From: Stereum hirsutum FP-91666 SS1 | Lineage: Eukaryota > Basidiomycota > Agaricomycetes > Russulales > Stereaceae | DNA: 64,000 nt | Direction of reading: 5' to 3' | NCBI RefSeq assembly: GCF_000264905.1 | Contig: NW_006763134.1 | Location: 2,127,626 to 2,191,625 of the forward strand | Shown: piece after piece, positions 1 to 12,626 of the stretch | How positions within the stretch are numbered: position 1 is the stretch's first letter | Layout of the letters: each line of letters starts with the position of its first letter | Position numbers and translations under genes: made by a program | Notes under the pieces: generated by a model | Databases searched by the model: none | Seen by the model: the letters and a program-made list of their open reading frames with translations, nothing else | What the model was told of the DNA's origin: nothing

Positions 1-25
1 TAACTCCTCTCCAACCTACTTCACT

Positions 26-511
26 ATGCCGCGCCAACAGACTGACCTTGTCTTCGGCTTCCTTGCCAACGAAGTGAAGCTCATGGAACGAGCCAGAGCT
101 CACGGCCTCGCCCCCGATCTTTCACCCCACGTTATTGAACAGTACAAATCCCAGAATTATACTGAAGCAGAGCTCGTCCAATGCCAGTGGTTCAATCGAT
201 CAGTGGCCATGTACAGCTACGTCAAGCGAGAGATCATCCCAAGGGTCGCAATTCCTGATCTCGAGCTTCGGACAGTTTGGGTCGGGGATGATTTGTGCAT
301 CAACTGTTTTTCGTTGCCGCTCAAGTACGCAACCAGGCGCTATCGAACCCCGGAGATCGCGGCGCAGATGAGGGTACTCGCGAAGCTCATCGAGAACGAG
401 TTACCGCCATCGTTATTCTGTGCCGTCTCCGCCCCAGTCCCGCCTGAGTTGAAGGGTCAGAAGCTTCACCCAAGGCTGGCCAACTATCGCATCGAGGACT
501 TACCGTTCTAG
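26..511 (+). CDS. small conserved hypothetical protein, family copy A
   Basis: Single-exon reading frame of 161 residues with an ATG just inside the window edge. I do not recognise the family and see no signal peptide or membrane segment. Two further copies lie at 45329-45829 and 46442-46936. All three share an N-terminal FGFLANEV block, a central ELRTVWVGDDLC block followed two residues later by a second Cys and FSLPL, and an invariant end NYRIEDLPF. Conservation along the whole length in three copies supports a real protein-coding gene, probably cytosolic or nuclear. The downstream 500-600 bases also resemble those after the other copies, so gene and 3' flank were duplicated together. The function is unknown; I am sure of the family and not of any role. 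Confidence 0.8.
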   Translation: MPRQQTDLVFGFLANEVKLMERARAHGLAPDLSPHVIEQYKSQNYTEAELVQCQWFNRSVAMYSYVKREIIPRVAIPDLELRTVWVGDDLCINCFSLPLKYATRRYRTPEIAAQMRVLAKLIENELPPSLFCAVSAPVPPELKGQKLHPRLANYRIEDLPF

Positions 512-1496
512 GTTTGTCTTACTCCTCTTGATCTATCAGTCCTCTTGTCGTTTTGTCACTCATCTGCTTTGCGTACAGGTTCTTCTTCCTCGGACCTGTC
601 TCGAACCCCGAACCAAACTTCCCTCACCTCCTTTGTGTTGTCGTGTTGTTGTCCGTGCGCTATCACCGTTCGTCTGTACTCTATATACTCTCCATCTGCT
701 CGCCTGACTCGGATGCCATCACGTTGAACTCCTCACATATTGTCTTGCTTCTTCTCGACATACTTTGCCTCCTTTGCACATACATATTCTCTGTCCACCA
801 TGGAACTCATATCTCACGCTTCTGCTGTTCACGTTTTCGACAGATGATCTTTACTTTCGCATCTTCTTGATTTTGCTATCCTTCTTTGAGCGCATATGTA
901 TCCCAGTCCTTGCCCTTGGCCTTCGTCCCTCCATCTATGTACGGCCCTGCGATTTCCCTGATGAGGAGAATAATTCAGCGGGTTTGCTATCGATGATCGA
1001 TCAGGCCAGGCTCGCGGCCAGTGTTCGTGCATAGGTGTCACATGTGACATAACCAGGCCTTTTGTTGCCCGTTTCTGTCCGAGTCGCAGTCGTGGCCTAT
1101 CGCCGGAGATGACCCGGTGTCCGAATGATACTCTACTGAACCTGGACATAAGGAGCTTTTCTTTCAAAGAGATCCGATTGACTCATATACAATTCTAGAA
1201 GCAGGCCATTTTGTAGTTCTACTCACCGATAAGTCTCGCCTCGCCGCTGCTTTACGATCAAGAGCTGGGTCATTTTGGCACACAAAGCCCGTTGATATCA
1301 ACCTAGGCACTGATAAAAGGAAACGCCGTGACCCCTAAATCATAAACAGTGCATAGATAGCAAGGGCGAGAGATACACAAATAAGTACAACAGGAGAGCA
1401 GGGGGACTAGGAGAAAAGGTAGTGAGACACATAACATCGTAACATGCGTGCGGATGAAGATGTAACAGCAAAGCAAAGACCACAGGCGTGAACAGA
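512..1496. other. 3' flank of copy A and SMC1 3' region, no further gene seen
   Basis: Pyrimidine-rich sequence after copy A resembles the sequence after the copies at 45.3 and 46.4 kb, including a repeated stretch around 580-620 that looks like a 3' UTR with a possible intron acceptor (CAG before GTTCTTC). The short reading frames here lack conservation and codon structure. SMC1 enters from the right and ends at 1497. Confidence 0.5.
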
Positions 1497-4400
1497 TCAT
1501 GTTTGTCCATCGTATTGCGTGAGCTAGAAGGAAGATCCTTGTCAGCGGCACGTAAAAATTCCCATGTAGAAACCTTACTCACATCAAGCGTCAAAGTCCT
1601 CGACGAATTGACCTCCTGGTCACGATATATCCCCACCAACGAGTCTCCGTGCTCGTACAACGAGCCCTTCAAACTGATCACAATGAACTGGAACGCGTCC
1701 GAGGCCTGCGACCGGATATATCTCGCAACCTTGGCGACGTTCGTATTATCAAGTGCGGCATCGACCTCATCCAGCACGAAGAAAGGACTGGGCTGGTAGC
1801 TGTGGATGGCGAAGAGAAGAGCGAGCGCGGCGACGGTTTTCTCGCCACCGGAGAGCTGCTCCATGTCGCGGAACCGCTTCATGGGCGGCATGGCGTGGTA
1901 TTTGATGCCGCTAGCATATGGTTCCTGTTATGAAAGAACGGTCAGCGTACATACAAGACGTACGATTGCTGGAGAGAAAAAACGAGCGGACCTCGTTATC
2001 TTCCAAACTGAGGTACGCCACACCTCCCATGGGAGAAGCTTTGCCCTTCGTTAGGTCCTTGTAAACCTGGTCGATACGCTCGGAGATGTGGTTGTACGCT
2101 TTGTTGAAGAGTTCGGTTCTGTGAGCAGACGATCAAGCCAGGTCAGATAATTAAACAGGGTGGAGCAGAAATATATGGATATACCGTCGACGCTTGACAT
2201 CGGTGAAATGGTCCCTGGCATCCTTGGACTCTTTTCGAGCCCTCTCGGCTTCTCGCTCGGTGTCCTTGAGCTTCGACTCAACGTCGTCAAGTCTGTAGTA
2301 GTCAGAGGGTGAGTTAGACAAAGTCCGACCTATTTCGTGGACATGAGAGAGAATATTTACCGTTCGATAGCCTTTAGATTCGGTGCCATGCGCTCGATGT
2401 CCTGATTCAGCTTGGCGATACTCGAGTCGTAATCAGCCAGACTATCGCCGCTAGGATCCTACAACCACACAAGAGTTCTATCAGTAAAGGAGTGAAAGAT
2501 AGTAGTAGACAAGCACTTACTTCACGGTCATCGTCGTCCAACACTTCGAAGTCTACTTCGACTCCATAGTTATTGATCTGCTTCGGTCGCACGGTCGCGC
2601 CTTCCTCTTCATCGACATCCATGGCCACCTCTTCGCGAAGATTCTGGAGAGAAAGGCGTAAGTGAACGAGTCGGGGAATCGTTTACGTCGCGGAGGCGCG
2701 AAGTGCAGATGAACGAAGACGTACCTCTTCCATAGGCACATTCCGTAGTGAACCTTCGAGCAAAGGCAGCTTAATCTCATCCAGTCGACACTTGCGATAC
2801 AGTGCCGACCGCTCAAGACCCAACTTCTCGATATCATCATTCTACGACGACATATCAAAAATCAACATGCAAACATCACCAACGAGTCAAAAGAGAGCAG
2901 AGCGAGACTCACCTTGGTTGTGATCTCCTTGAGCATCTGATCGAGCGCCTTCCCTGCTTTCATGCTCGTCTTCTTCACCTTCTCCATGTCCTTCGTCTTC
3001 TCCTCTAACTCCGCATTCAACTCCTTCAACTCCTCCTTCAAGCCCTCGATCTCCTCCTCCATAGTCGCTATCTCCTCTTCTACCTGGGCCTTGAGCGCGT
3101 TCAACCGTTCGATGTTGGCCGTCTCGGTCGTTACAGTGGCTTCGTAGTTCGCGATTCGGCTGTTGATGGTCGCAAGTTGATCTTCTTCGAACTTCAACCT
3201 ATGCGTGCGAGAAGTAGTTATTAGCAGACCATCCGTGAACTAATCAGGGACCGGGCAGAAGCAGAACAACAGTAGACGGGGCAGAAAGAAGCGTATCACG
3301 TACTGCGTCATCAACCTCGCGATCTGCGTATCATATCTCAACCTTGCCTCGCCCTCTTCCTGCGCAAGCCTCAGCTGCCTCTGCTCATACTCTCGAATAT
3401 TGGCGACCCCGATTCTGGAACAGAAGTCCTCGAAGATGGCATCCTCCTCGACGTTGACCACTGATTCGAGTTCTTGAACTTTGCCCCGAAGGGAGTCGAG
3501 GGCTTTGCGGGCCTATATGAGTGGGAACGATAGGTCAGAACGATGTGGTTTTGATTATGATGGGTTGGATTAAGGGTGGGAGGCAGTAAAGTAGGGCTGT
3601 ATCGGGGATAAATGAGAAGAAAGTAGGCGCACCTTGTTCAACTCAGGCGTGTTTTGTTTGATACTGCGATCGACGTGTTTCAACTCGTCTTTCAGACCAG
3701 TCACACGCAACTTGCAAGCCGCCTACAAATCCAAACAAGTCAGTATGCATACCCAATGATAGAAGGTAGTATTGCACTATAACCCACCAGATCATCTCTC
3801 GCAACGACAAGCTCGGACTCGAGCCTCGTGATCTCAGAGAGTAGACTCTCGTCTGCCTTGTTCCTTGGCTTAGACTTGAGCAGCTCACTGAGCTGGCTGT
3901 GGAGCGAGTCTCGAACGCGGTGCAGGCCTATATGTCGGACCATCAGACGGTCGATAGAATGAGATCAGGGAGGTCTGAAGACGGGCTGAAAGTGATGGAA
4001 AAGAATGTACCCTGCAAATCCTTCTCGTCCCACTTCTTGCTCCCGTCATGCGAACTTCGTCCACCAGTGATAAGACCGCTCTTATGAATGATCGTCCCCT
4101 CCAAAGACACGGCTGGATTCCGTGCATAGTCAGTACCCAAAATCCACTCACATCATATCAGCCAAGGAGACACACACCTTTGACCTCCTGACCCCTCTCC
4201 CAGCACACATACTTCGCCACCTCAATCGTGTCGCAAACCAACGCGTTTCCACACGCATGATGCATCGCCCTTTCTACTGCCGCGTCGAACTGAATCACAT
4301 CCACCGCGAGACGTGCACCTTTCGCGAAGGCGCGGTACTTGTCGTTGATGGGTTTGACTTGGATCGTGTCGAGGGGGATGAAGGTCGCTTGGCCGGCACG

Positions 4401-7248
4401 TTGGTTACGCATGTACTGTTGGTAGATTATTGTTAGAGTTAGATCATGGCATACGCGTAAAGAAAGGAGATAACCCAGGGGATGATCGAGAGCATTGGGG
4501 AAGGAATGGGAGGGAAATAGGGCAGGAAAAGAAATGCACCTCAATGCAGTCAATAGCCGTCTTCTCCTCATCCACGACAACGGCATCAATATTCCGTCCA
4601 AGAACAACAGAGATCGCGGTCTCGTATTTCCGCTGCGTCGGCTTGCACAGGTCAACCAGTCGGCCCCGCACACCTATATGCCCGCATACACAGCGTCGTC
4701 AGTAAACTATCCACGACTATCACAACATCCATAGTCAAGCGACCCATCGGGTTAGTGGGTTTAGAAAGATAGACTGACCAGGGAAGATCCTCTGCAACGT
4801 CGCCAACGTCTCCTTCATCTTTGCATCTCTTTCCGACTCGCGCTGGTCCACATTCGCTTGCAAAAGCTTGTTATGCACGTCCTGCAGCTTCTCGCTAATC
4901 TCGGTTTCGAGTCGCCTGAAACATAGTACAGGGCATTAGTGGGAGGGCCGTCAAATGGGAAAGAACACAGAATGCAGCGATGGACATGGGTGGAATAGAT
5001 GGGAAAGATGGGACGGAGGAATGATGGAGATAAAGGATGGAGAATATTAGTGAATGACGTACGCGATCCTCGTTCTCTCCGCCTGTTGGTTATCAAGCTC
5101 TTGCTTCACTTTATCCAACTCACCCTGTAACGACCCGACTTTTACCTCCAGCTATTCTCCGTCATACGCCACATGCATCATATCACGCCACATGCCGGGA
5201 ACAGACCAAATCAACCGTCAGCAAATTGGGACGCCAAGTCTCAATGAAAAGTAGAGAAGATCAACTCACCTCACCCTTACTCCCTCCCTGCACGCCCAGC
5301 TCCTCCTGCAGCTTCGCCTTCTTCCTCTCCAGCTCCTCTTGTTTATCGTTCAACTGCGCGAACGTCCTCGCAGCCGTCTTCTCATCTCTTAGGAGGATCT
5401 CGAGGGACTGACGTTCCTCGACGGCGAGGACGGAGGCTTGGGCTTTCCTGTGTCGTATCCAGTTATTGAGTTAGTCAGGGAGTGTGAAGATGAAAGTATA
5501 AGGGTAGGAGGGTGGAGACACGTACAGTCTACGATACTCCTCCAATGATTCCTGGCTAAGCGACATATTATCACTCGACAGCCTCCTTTGTTCCTCTGCA
5601 TTCACAAACACGAATCAGCCATCCACGTCGACACGACAATGGGTGTCCGGAGATACGAGCACGAAAACGAACGACTCACCCTGCGCCTCATCCGCAGCCT
5701 TCTGCACGTCCTTCAAATCCCGCTTATGGTTCTTTACCACGAGCTCCCTGGCCTCTTTATCTCTCGCGATTTGTGCGAGAGTCGTTTCTGCGTTGCGGAT
5801 TTTACGGGTGGAATGTGCGATTTGGCCTTCTGTAGTTACCAGGTCTGGTTTCTGATAGTGTCCCAGAATCAATATCAGCACCGGCCGTACACCCAACGAA
5901 AAGAGCGAAGAGTCAGGAGGAAGATTGAAACACACCTTCCCTTCAACAGCCCTCTCAGCGGCCTTCAGTGCCCTCTCCTTCCGCATCGCGTTGGACCTCG
6001 CCTTCGCCTGTTCCGCCCTCGCATCCGCCAATTCCTCATCGTGCACGCGTTGTTCTTCGCGTAGACCTTCGAGGGTACGTGCTTGGTCTTTGATCTCGCG
6101 GGCGTTACGCTCTAGGGCTTCTTCGATGTGGAAGAGCTTGAAGAGAACGCGACGGAGGATGAGGTCGTCCTACACATTAGAGAAACAATAGTAGCAAGTA
6201 TGTCAGAAAAGGTGCCAATATGCGTTTCAAAGCGGAGTCTAAGAAGTTAGTGGCATACCCTCTCCTGACATAACGCCTCAAACTTATCCGCCTCCGTCTT
6301 CTGCTCCTTATACTGCTTAATCTCGCCCGCGATCCCTCTGCGTTTCGTAAAATTAAACGTCGCATTCTCCGTCGCCTTCTCCTGCTCCGCCTTCGCCTCC
6401 TCGTACTCCCGCGCCAGTTCCAAGCTCCCGCTGATCTGCTCTATCAGTCGAGAGAGGTCTTTTGGAGACTGCGAGGCGACTGCTTCGACGTCGCCTTGGA
6501 AGACGAGGAAGTTTTTGGCTTTGACGAGGATGTTGTGGGAGGTTAGGGAGGTGTTGTAGACGGAGTAGGTTACTACGCGGTCATTGAGTTTGTATTCTGA
6601 GGCGCCGATCGTAGATATTCTGCGAAAAGAGAGGTTTCAGTACGCATATATTGTGCTGACAACGCATATATAGGGCTTTTAGCGGGCGAGATGCGAGATG
6701 ACGGGGGGTCAGGAATGCATGGGCCACAATGTCACGCCACATGATATCCTAGCAACAGCAACCCCTAAGACCAGGATAACACGAAAACACTCACGTCCTC
6801 TGAAACCTCCACTCCTTCCCCTTCTCGTCCTCATAAACGGCCAGCACCCAAGCCCTCTTCGCCGTCCCTTCACCCTCTTCCTCCCCTTGCCCCTGTTCCA
6901 CATCCAAGCTCACGTCGCCACTCGCGCTCGCATCTCCATTCGAGTCCCTCGCGAGTTTCCTTCCTCGATAGACAAGGTCTTTGAGCTGACTAGACCGGAG
7001 CTGCGCGCTCTTGACGCCGAGGACGAAAGAGATGGCGTCCATGAGGTTGGACTTTCCGGCTCCGTTGGGACCGATGACGGAGCTGAAGTTACGGAAAGGG
7101 CCTATGACCTGGTGGCCGCTGTATGATTCGGTTTTGATAAAGAAAACAAGGAGTATTTGTTAGGAACGCGTCTGGGAGAGGTATCATAGTTGAGAGGGCG
7201 CTACCGGTATGATTTGAAGTCGCATACTTCGATGCGTATGAGCGGCAT
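1497..7248 (-). CDS. SMC1: SMC1, cohesin subunit (structural maintenance of chromosomes 1)
   Basis: The protein forms, with SMC3 and the kleisin, the ATPase ring that holds sister chromatids together in the nucleus. Exon 1 (7205-7248) gives [15 protein letters not shown] and splices to an N-terminal ATPase half with Walker [10 protein letters not shown] at about residues 31-39. Charged heptad-rich coiled-coil arms follow on both sides of an SMC1-type hinge at about 3940-4670 ([27 protein letters not shown]). The C-terminal half carries the ABC signature LSGGEK (1838-1855) and Walker [11 protein letters not shown] (1748-1777). A last short exon, joined at GTGAGT/CTAG, ends [10 protein letters not shown] then stop, matching the usual SMC1 tail better than read-through of the longer frame. 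More than 15 short introns interrupt the gene. All key ATPase motifs are intact. A hAT transposon sits 141 bases upstream of the ATG. Confidence 0.96.
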
Positions 7249-7381
7249 GTTGATATATTTCTCGCTCTACTGCAGGATTTCTCTAGATATTTCCACAGTA
7301 TAGTCGAAAGCTATTGAAAGTAAAAGACAAAGATGAAGAAGGAAAGAGAAAGATGTGGCCCAGACGAACGCGAACGCGACA

Positions 7382-7389
7382 GCTCGAGG
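7382..7389. repeat. target site duplication, left of hAT element
   Basis: GCTCGAGG directly precedes the element and recurs exactly at 12010-12017 after it. Eight-base duplications are the hallmark of hAT insertion. Confidence 0.93.
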
Positions 7390-10300
7390 TAGTGTTGCCG
7401 CAAGGTGAGGCAAGGCGAGGCGAGGTGTGATTGGTCAGCAGGCAAGAAAAATCAAGTCAAGGCGAGGTTTTGCCCGAGGTGGCCTCGAGGTGAATCGAGG
7501 CGAGTGGCACAAGGGCGACTTGGTTGCCACAATTCATAGAACACAACGAAACATATGAAGTCCATTAGAATTTGACCAATAAGTAGTTTGTAAGTAGTGT
7601 AACGAGAGTGTAATATGTTCCTATGCACCGTCTTCCCACTCCGAATCAACATCATCAACTATGACCTCGATCGCACCGAGAATATCGGTGATCTGCTGAG
7701 GCTTGCAGTTCGTCAGTTTCTCTGTGACAGTAGTCGGCACAGACTTTGCATCCCCAGACGGGATACGATCAGCTGCCAGCATGTCTGCCTCCGTTGCAGC
7801 CCAGCTTCCTGAGAAGTCTAATCGCTCCTGCTTGAAGATGTACTTGAGAATTTGAAGAACCTCGACCAATGCCGGCGAGAGCTTATTTCGGCGCGCTGTG
7901 GTTGTCAACTTGCTGGACGAGAAGACACGCTCACAGGGTACCGATGATGCTTGCATGGGAAGTACATCGACGGCGACCCGGTACATGAGTGAGAAATTGT
8001 ACTCGTTGTCCTGCGAGGTGTCAACACAAATAATCACAGGAAGGTTAATGATTGACCAGGAAGCTTACCGTCCAAAAACGAAGTAGGTCGAACGTCTTGA
8101 GCATTTCGGCATCTTCAATGACACCGTGTGCCTTCCATCGCGCAAACTCAGCCTCAACGACAGCCTCATCCGCTTCTCGAGCCTTACGCTCTGTCTCCTC
8201 TGCACGAGCAGCGCGTTCGGCATCTGTGAGCGGTGTATGTGAGCGAGAAGGAGTAACCGATGCCATATAGTCATCGAAAGACTCCATTCTTTGGCTAGAA
8301 GCTGAACCGGCTACGGAGCCTGGGATGCTCTGCGAAGATGAACGCCGAGCGTCACGTCGTGCTTTCAACTGTAACATGCCCGATGCAACGCTCTCGGGAG
8401 GTCGGGAGGCTCGATGTCTCGTAGGGGTTATTCTTGAGGCACGAGTGGGAGATTCAATAGATATGTCTTCATGTGAGGACGAGTTGGAGGTGGCGCCTGT
8501 CTGGCGGAGTGAAGTCTTGTACTCAAGCATCTAGACGCGTGATCGGGTAACAAGACTAGCATGAGCTAAACATTATATTGAACTATTCCAGGAGCACGAA
8601 CATACCGACTCCTTTAACCATTTCTCCGCTTGAAGTGCATCCCCCGCGCTCCAATGTTCAGAAATCCACTTCAACTTCGTTGTGGGATTTATAGCTGGCA
8701 TTCGAATGTCAGTTACAAGGTCATTCGGTGTATTCATCACAAGCGACTGAAATGCTTACCGATCGCAAGTGCATATGCACGAGTTTTACGGGCTTTCCCA
8801 ACATACTCCTCAATTTTTGAGACGGCAGCTTCGATCGCTTGAGAGAGGTGAGGGAAGTCGTCGACGGAGTCTTTCAACATGCTCAAAAGTTCTTCGTAAG
8901 CGGGAAGAACATTCGGAAGAGTTGGTGTCTTCTCATTGGATAGCAATTGCTGAACATCGTGAGGGATAGCGAGAAAATCCCGGATGTCAGCGAGTACTCT
9001 GAGGTCGTCTGAGGTGAGGTTGTAACATGAGATGTCGCGCTGTTTGGATTTATTGAGGAAACAATCGATAGCCTAGTGTTCTCTATTGAATAACTAGAGT
9101 AGAAGAGAATGATGTGGAAGACACACCTGATAAAGCTCGAGAGCGCGGTCGATCATAAGGTATGTTGACGACCACCGAACTTCCATATCCCTCAAAAGCT
9201 CGGCGACAGGCAACTCCTTCCCTTCCGCCCATGCGTGTGACCGATTTCCTTCATCTATGGTGGCGAGGAAGTCTTCTCTCCGTTGGCTGGAGGCACGACA
9301 GTCGTTGATGAGGGAGCGCAAGAGCTGAATCGGGTCGCGAGATAGTGCTTGCGCGTATCCCGAATCTGCGATGTGCGAGATGTCAAGTGGCAGAAGTACG
9401 GAACCTTGATCTTCGAGACTTTCCGTGTCGGTTGACGTTTCGGCTGAAGAGGCGGACAGGGTCTTCAACGCAGTTTGTACGGCGATATTCACGACATGGG
9501 GGAAGCACCTGTATCATAGTATAAGTAATCATGTAACTTTTTTATAGACTAACATACCGAATTCGATTGCCTTCTTTATCGAATGGAAATACCGAGTCGC
9601 CTTAGCTGGATCTCCAGAGACGCCATCATGGTATCGTTGTTGGATGCATTATCCAACGTAACCACCCCTATCTGAGGACCGTAATGTCAGTGCGGAGTGG
9701 ATAGAGAGCTGGGAGAAAGAGATGGCAAACCTTGTGTATAGCTTCCAACTCACGAACAACCTGTAGGAAGTTGTTCGCAATATGTTCACCGGTATGGCTC
9801 CCTGGTAAGTGACGAAAAGCAACAAGCCGGCTTCGAATGACGAGTTGGCCTTTCGAATCCTTGACCGCGGCATGCCCCGTCATCGCCATGTATGGTGTTA
9901 AGTCGGGATCCGTCCAAACGTCTGAAGTAAAAGAGATTCTGCCGAGTGAGTTCTACAATAAGAGGCCATTAGCCAAAGAAAATACAAGAGACTTGACATT
10001 AGACAGAAAGAGACAACGAAGGGTACATACCTTGAATTCTTCTACCATCTTCGTGTACTCGACTTCGAAGCGAACGAAGATCAGCTTGATGATCCTAGTG
10101 CGTTTCGGAATGTCCCGATCTCGAAGACTCGCGTTTAGATACAGGAATAAATCCCGAAGCTCTGGAGAGTCAACGACATTGGGAGCCTTAAACGACGCTC
10201 ATGAGCTATACATAAGTGCCACGTACGCACAGAATCAAACTTACCTGATCGTCCACCACAAGCCATCGTACTAGCCTGAGAATGAAGCCGTCCAGCGTGA

Positions 10301-12009
10301 ATGAGCCTGGAGGATAAGACTTCGGACGCGAAGTCTTAGCGTTCTTCGAAGCGGTAGAAGTGGGCGACGTTGGGCCACACAGATTCTCATATCCTTTGAG
10401 CTCATTCCTGATGACCTCCTCACGCCACGCCGAATAGTGGTACTTAACCAGGTGTTCTCGGATAGTAACTTGCATACCTTCCGAATTCTTCCACTTTCGA
10501 GAGCTATGAGAGAAAAAAAGATGAGTCTGACGATATGATACGAACCTGCAGATGGCCGGACACTGGAACTTACCAGCTCGGACAAAAACGACATGCAAGA
10601 AAGGGAACGGTTTTCGAGCTCGGTTTGCAGCGGTTATGTGGCTGTCTTTTGAGTTCGTCGTGGATTGGTACCGGAGATTCCTTCGTCGCACCGTCCAAGT
10701 TGTACATGAACCACCAAACATCCGATGCACCGCGTTTTGAAGCATCGAGCCTCGTCGATTTGCGAACAAGTGATGAATATACAGGCCGAGAGGGAGCAGG
10801 GCGTCCGGTGGATGAACCTGTCTCGGATAATGATGTAGCAGGTGCTGGTGCTGATGGCCCAACGCCGAACACCGCAGGGTGAGGAAGGTGCAAGGAGTCA
10901 GAAATTACTTCCCCGTTGGTTTTCTGCTTCTTGCGAACACTTGTAGCGGTGTTTGCAGCACGTTTTCGTGGTGCTTTCTTCGAGGCTGTAGCCGATGCTG
11001 GTTTTTCAGCGAAAATATCATCAATAAATGTGAAAGTATCACTGGTATAGCCAGCCATACACAATGCTTACCTTGATTCCCAGCTTCTTTTCGAGCTGCA
11101 GCATCTCGCCGTCGCTCTTCTTCAACCTGAGAAGCAGCCAATGATCGCGCCATCTGCATGACTGTCCCCAACAACTGAGCTGGAAAGAGATCTAGACTTT
11201 TGTCAATATCAATAACTTATGAGAGGGGAATACAATATGGGAATTAGAAACTTACTACTTTCGTGTGATTCGGGAACTGAAAGATATGGCGTGTCAACTC
11301 ATAGTGTCCATGCACACACTCGAATAAAAGACCACTGGCACTCACCGGTTTCGGACGGTAAGTCAACCCCATGAACTCCCGGAGGCGTCTCCCAACACCG
11401 GCATTCTTGTGATGATCGTTGACAGTGGGCACAAAGGGAATGCATGGCGTTGTCGGACATGACGCTCAGAAGAAGATACCTGCCAGTTTCGCTGGGTGGG
11501 TACAACGAGCTTTTATACACAGAGAGTTGGAGACGAGTCATTTTCAGATTTATCATCAAGCAGGCAATCCTTCGAATGCCACAGAAGAAGAGAGAATATA
11601 TTACTGAGCATTGTTCTGTGTACAAGCACATGAGGACTCGGGCATGAAGAAAATCGAGTCAAATGCACTTGGAAATGAATATGCACAGCTGCCGATGGAG
11701 CAACGTAGTGGATGCCGGTGTCGGATCATGTAAATGCGAATGCTATGGTCCGACGAGACATACCACACCCAGATAAGTGCTTTTTCTTCCAGGTAATACG
11801 AACGAGAGGACAGAGAGAAGCAACTGCAGCAAGTACGCGCTTTGACGCGTTCTGATCACATGTTCGAGGTATGGCGGAAGATGATCACCTTGATTTCGCT
11901 CGAGGTGACCTCGGGTGGCGCTTTGCCTTGCCTCGCCTTCTTACGTCATGCTCTCGGATCAAGGTGAGGTGAAGGTGCCTCGAGATTACCTCGCCTCGCG
12001 GCAACACTA
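7390..12009 (-). mobile_element. intact-looking hAT DNA transposon (4620 bp)
   Basis: The element starts TAGTGTTGCCGC and ends with the perfect inverse of those 12 bases (11998-12009). Beyond them lie looser inverted similarity and many CTCGAGG/AGGCGAGG-type subterminal motifs at both ends (about 7400-7505 and 11895-12000), likely transposase-binding repeats. Perfect 8-bp target duplications (GCTCGAGG) flank it. It carries one multi-exon transposase gene on the minus strand that shows no obvious disabling break. The insertion lies between the SMC1 start codon and sequence that was presumably the distal SMC1 promoter. Identical duplications and clean termini suggest a recent insertion; activity cannot be judged from sequence. 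Confidence 0.93.
7621..11460 (-). CDS. hAT-family transposase with BED zinc finger
   Basis: The encoded enzyme would cut and rejoin the element ends in the nucleus. The ATG at 11460 opens MSDNAMHSLCAHCQ, followed by several exons. A BED-type finger spans about 10430-10660: CRFC, then HLVKYH (H-x4-H) after an intron. An RNase H-like catalytic region follows, with SFTSDVWTD near 9910-9945 and VTLDNASNND near 9620-9660, then RWSSTYLMIDRALELY near 9130-9190. The last exon (7621-8037) holds the hAT C-terminal dimerisation region, with YRVAVDVLPMQASS and ERVFSSSKL motifs. A Ser/Thr/Arg-rich stretch encoded around 8200-8530 lies before it. Frames stay open across all exons. Internal splice sites were chosen by eye, so a hidden small defect is possible. 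Confidence 0.88.
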
Positions 12010-12017
12010 GCTCGAGG
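12010..12017. repeat. target site duplication, right of hAT element
   Basis: Exact copy of GCTCGAGG at 7382-7389. Confidence 0.93.
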
Positions 12018-12080
12018 AAAGCGACACGACAAAACACGCTCTCACGCTAAACCACTCAACGCGCTGTGACAAGCGCGCAA

Positions 12081-12093
12081 ACGCGTGACGTCA
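12081..12093. promoter_or_regulatory. overlapping MluI box and CRE-like palindrome, displaced SMC1 promoter
   Basis: ACGCGT (12081-12086) overlaps TGACGTCA (12086-12093). ACGCGT is the MBF-bound MluI cell-cycle box known from yeasts, where cohesin genes peak at G1/S; TGACGTCA is the bZIP/CREB palindrome. Without the hAT element these sites would lie about 210 bases from the SMC1 ATG. A second CG-rich run (GAACGCGAACGCGAC, near 7366-7380) lies on the SMC1 side of the insertion. The regulatory role is inferred from motifs alone. Confidence 0.4.
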
Positions 12094-12626
12094 CGTCATC
12101 CCTGCCAATCTCCGAGTCGTTCGTGTTTTCTTCGTGTTTTTTTTTCGGTCGACCTCTATGTTTGGATTCTTGCAGGAGCAGCTTACTATTCAACTTCCAC
12201 TCTGATTTGTGGTTATTATAGTCGTCGGCTGTGGCATGCCACCAGTCTATCTGCTTTTCTGCTTTCAGTGCTCTTCAAAGACACGAACTGCTCGGTCCAA
12301 ACTTTTTGCCGAACCAGATATACAATCATCCTGAATAATGCCGACTCAGTTTAAAACTTATCTCATCTTCTGTGCGTACAGAAAGGACCCGTCTCCGAGG
12401 CCCTATATCCATCTTCGCACTTGTTTCCTTGATTCGTATCGCCTTTCGGTCCGCCGAACTTCTATGGATCCTAAACATCGCTCAAGGAAGAATGATGACT
12501 TGGACGAGGCGTCCCAAGCTCCCTTGGTTCATGCAAACAGGTTTGCGTGCTGAAGCATCCAGCTGCTGAGGACGTTCGGCTGGCCGATTCACAATGTTGG
12601 TCCATGCGTTCTTCTAGGCACCCTTA

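Noticed and set aside
1340..1496. Extension of the SMC1 last long frame down to 1340
   Set aside because: A GTGAGT donor and CTAG acceptor just before give the expected LTQYDGQT end at 1497, while the read-through is hydrophobic low-quality sequence unlike any SMC1 tail.
12085..12569. Open frames between the hAT element and the MITE
   Set aside because: No motif, conservation or splice continuation; this is more likely displaced SMC1 promoter sequence.
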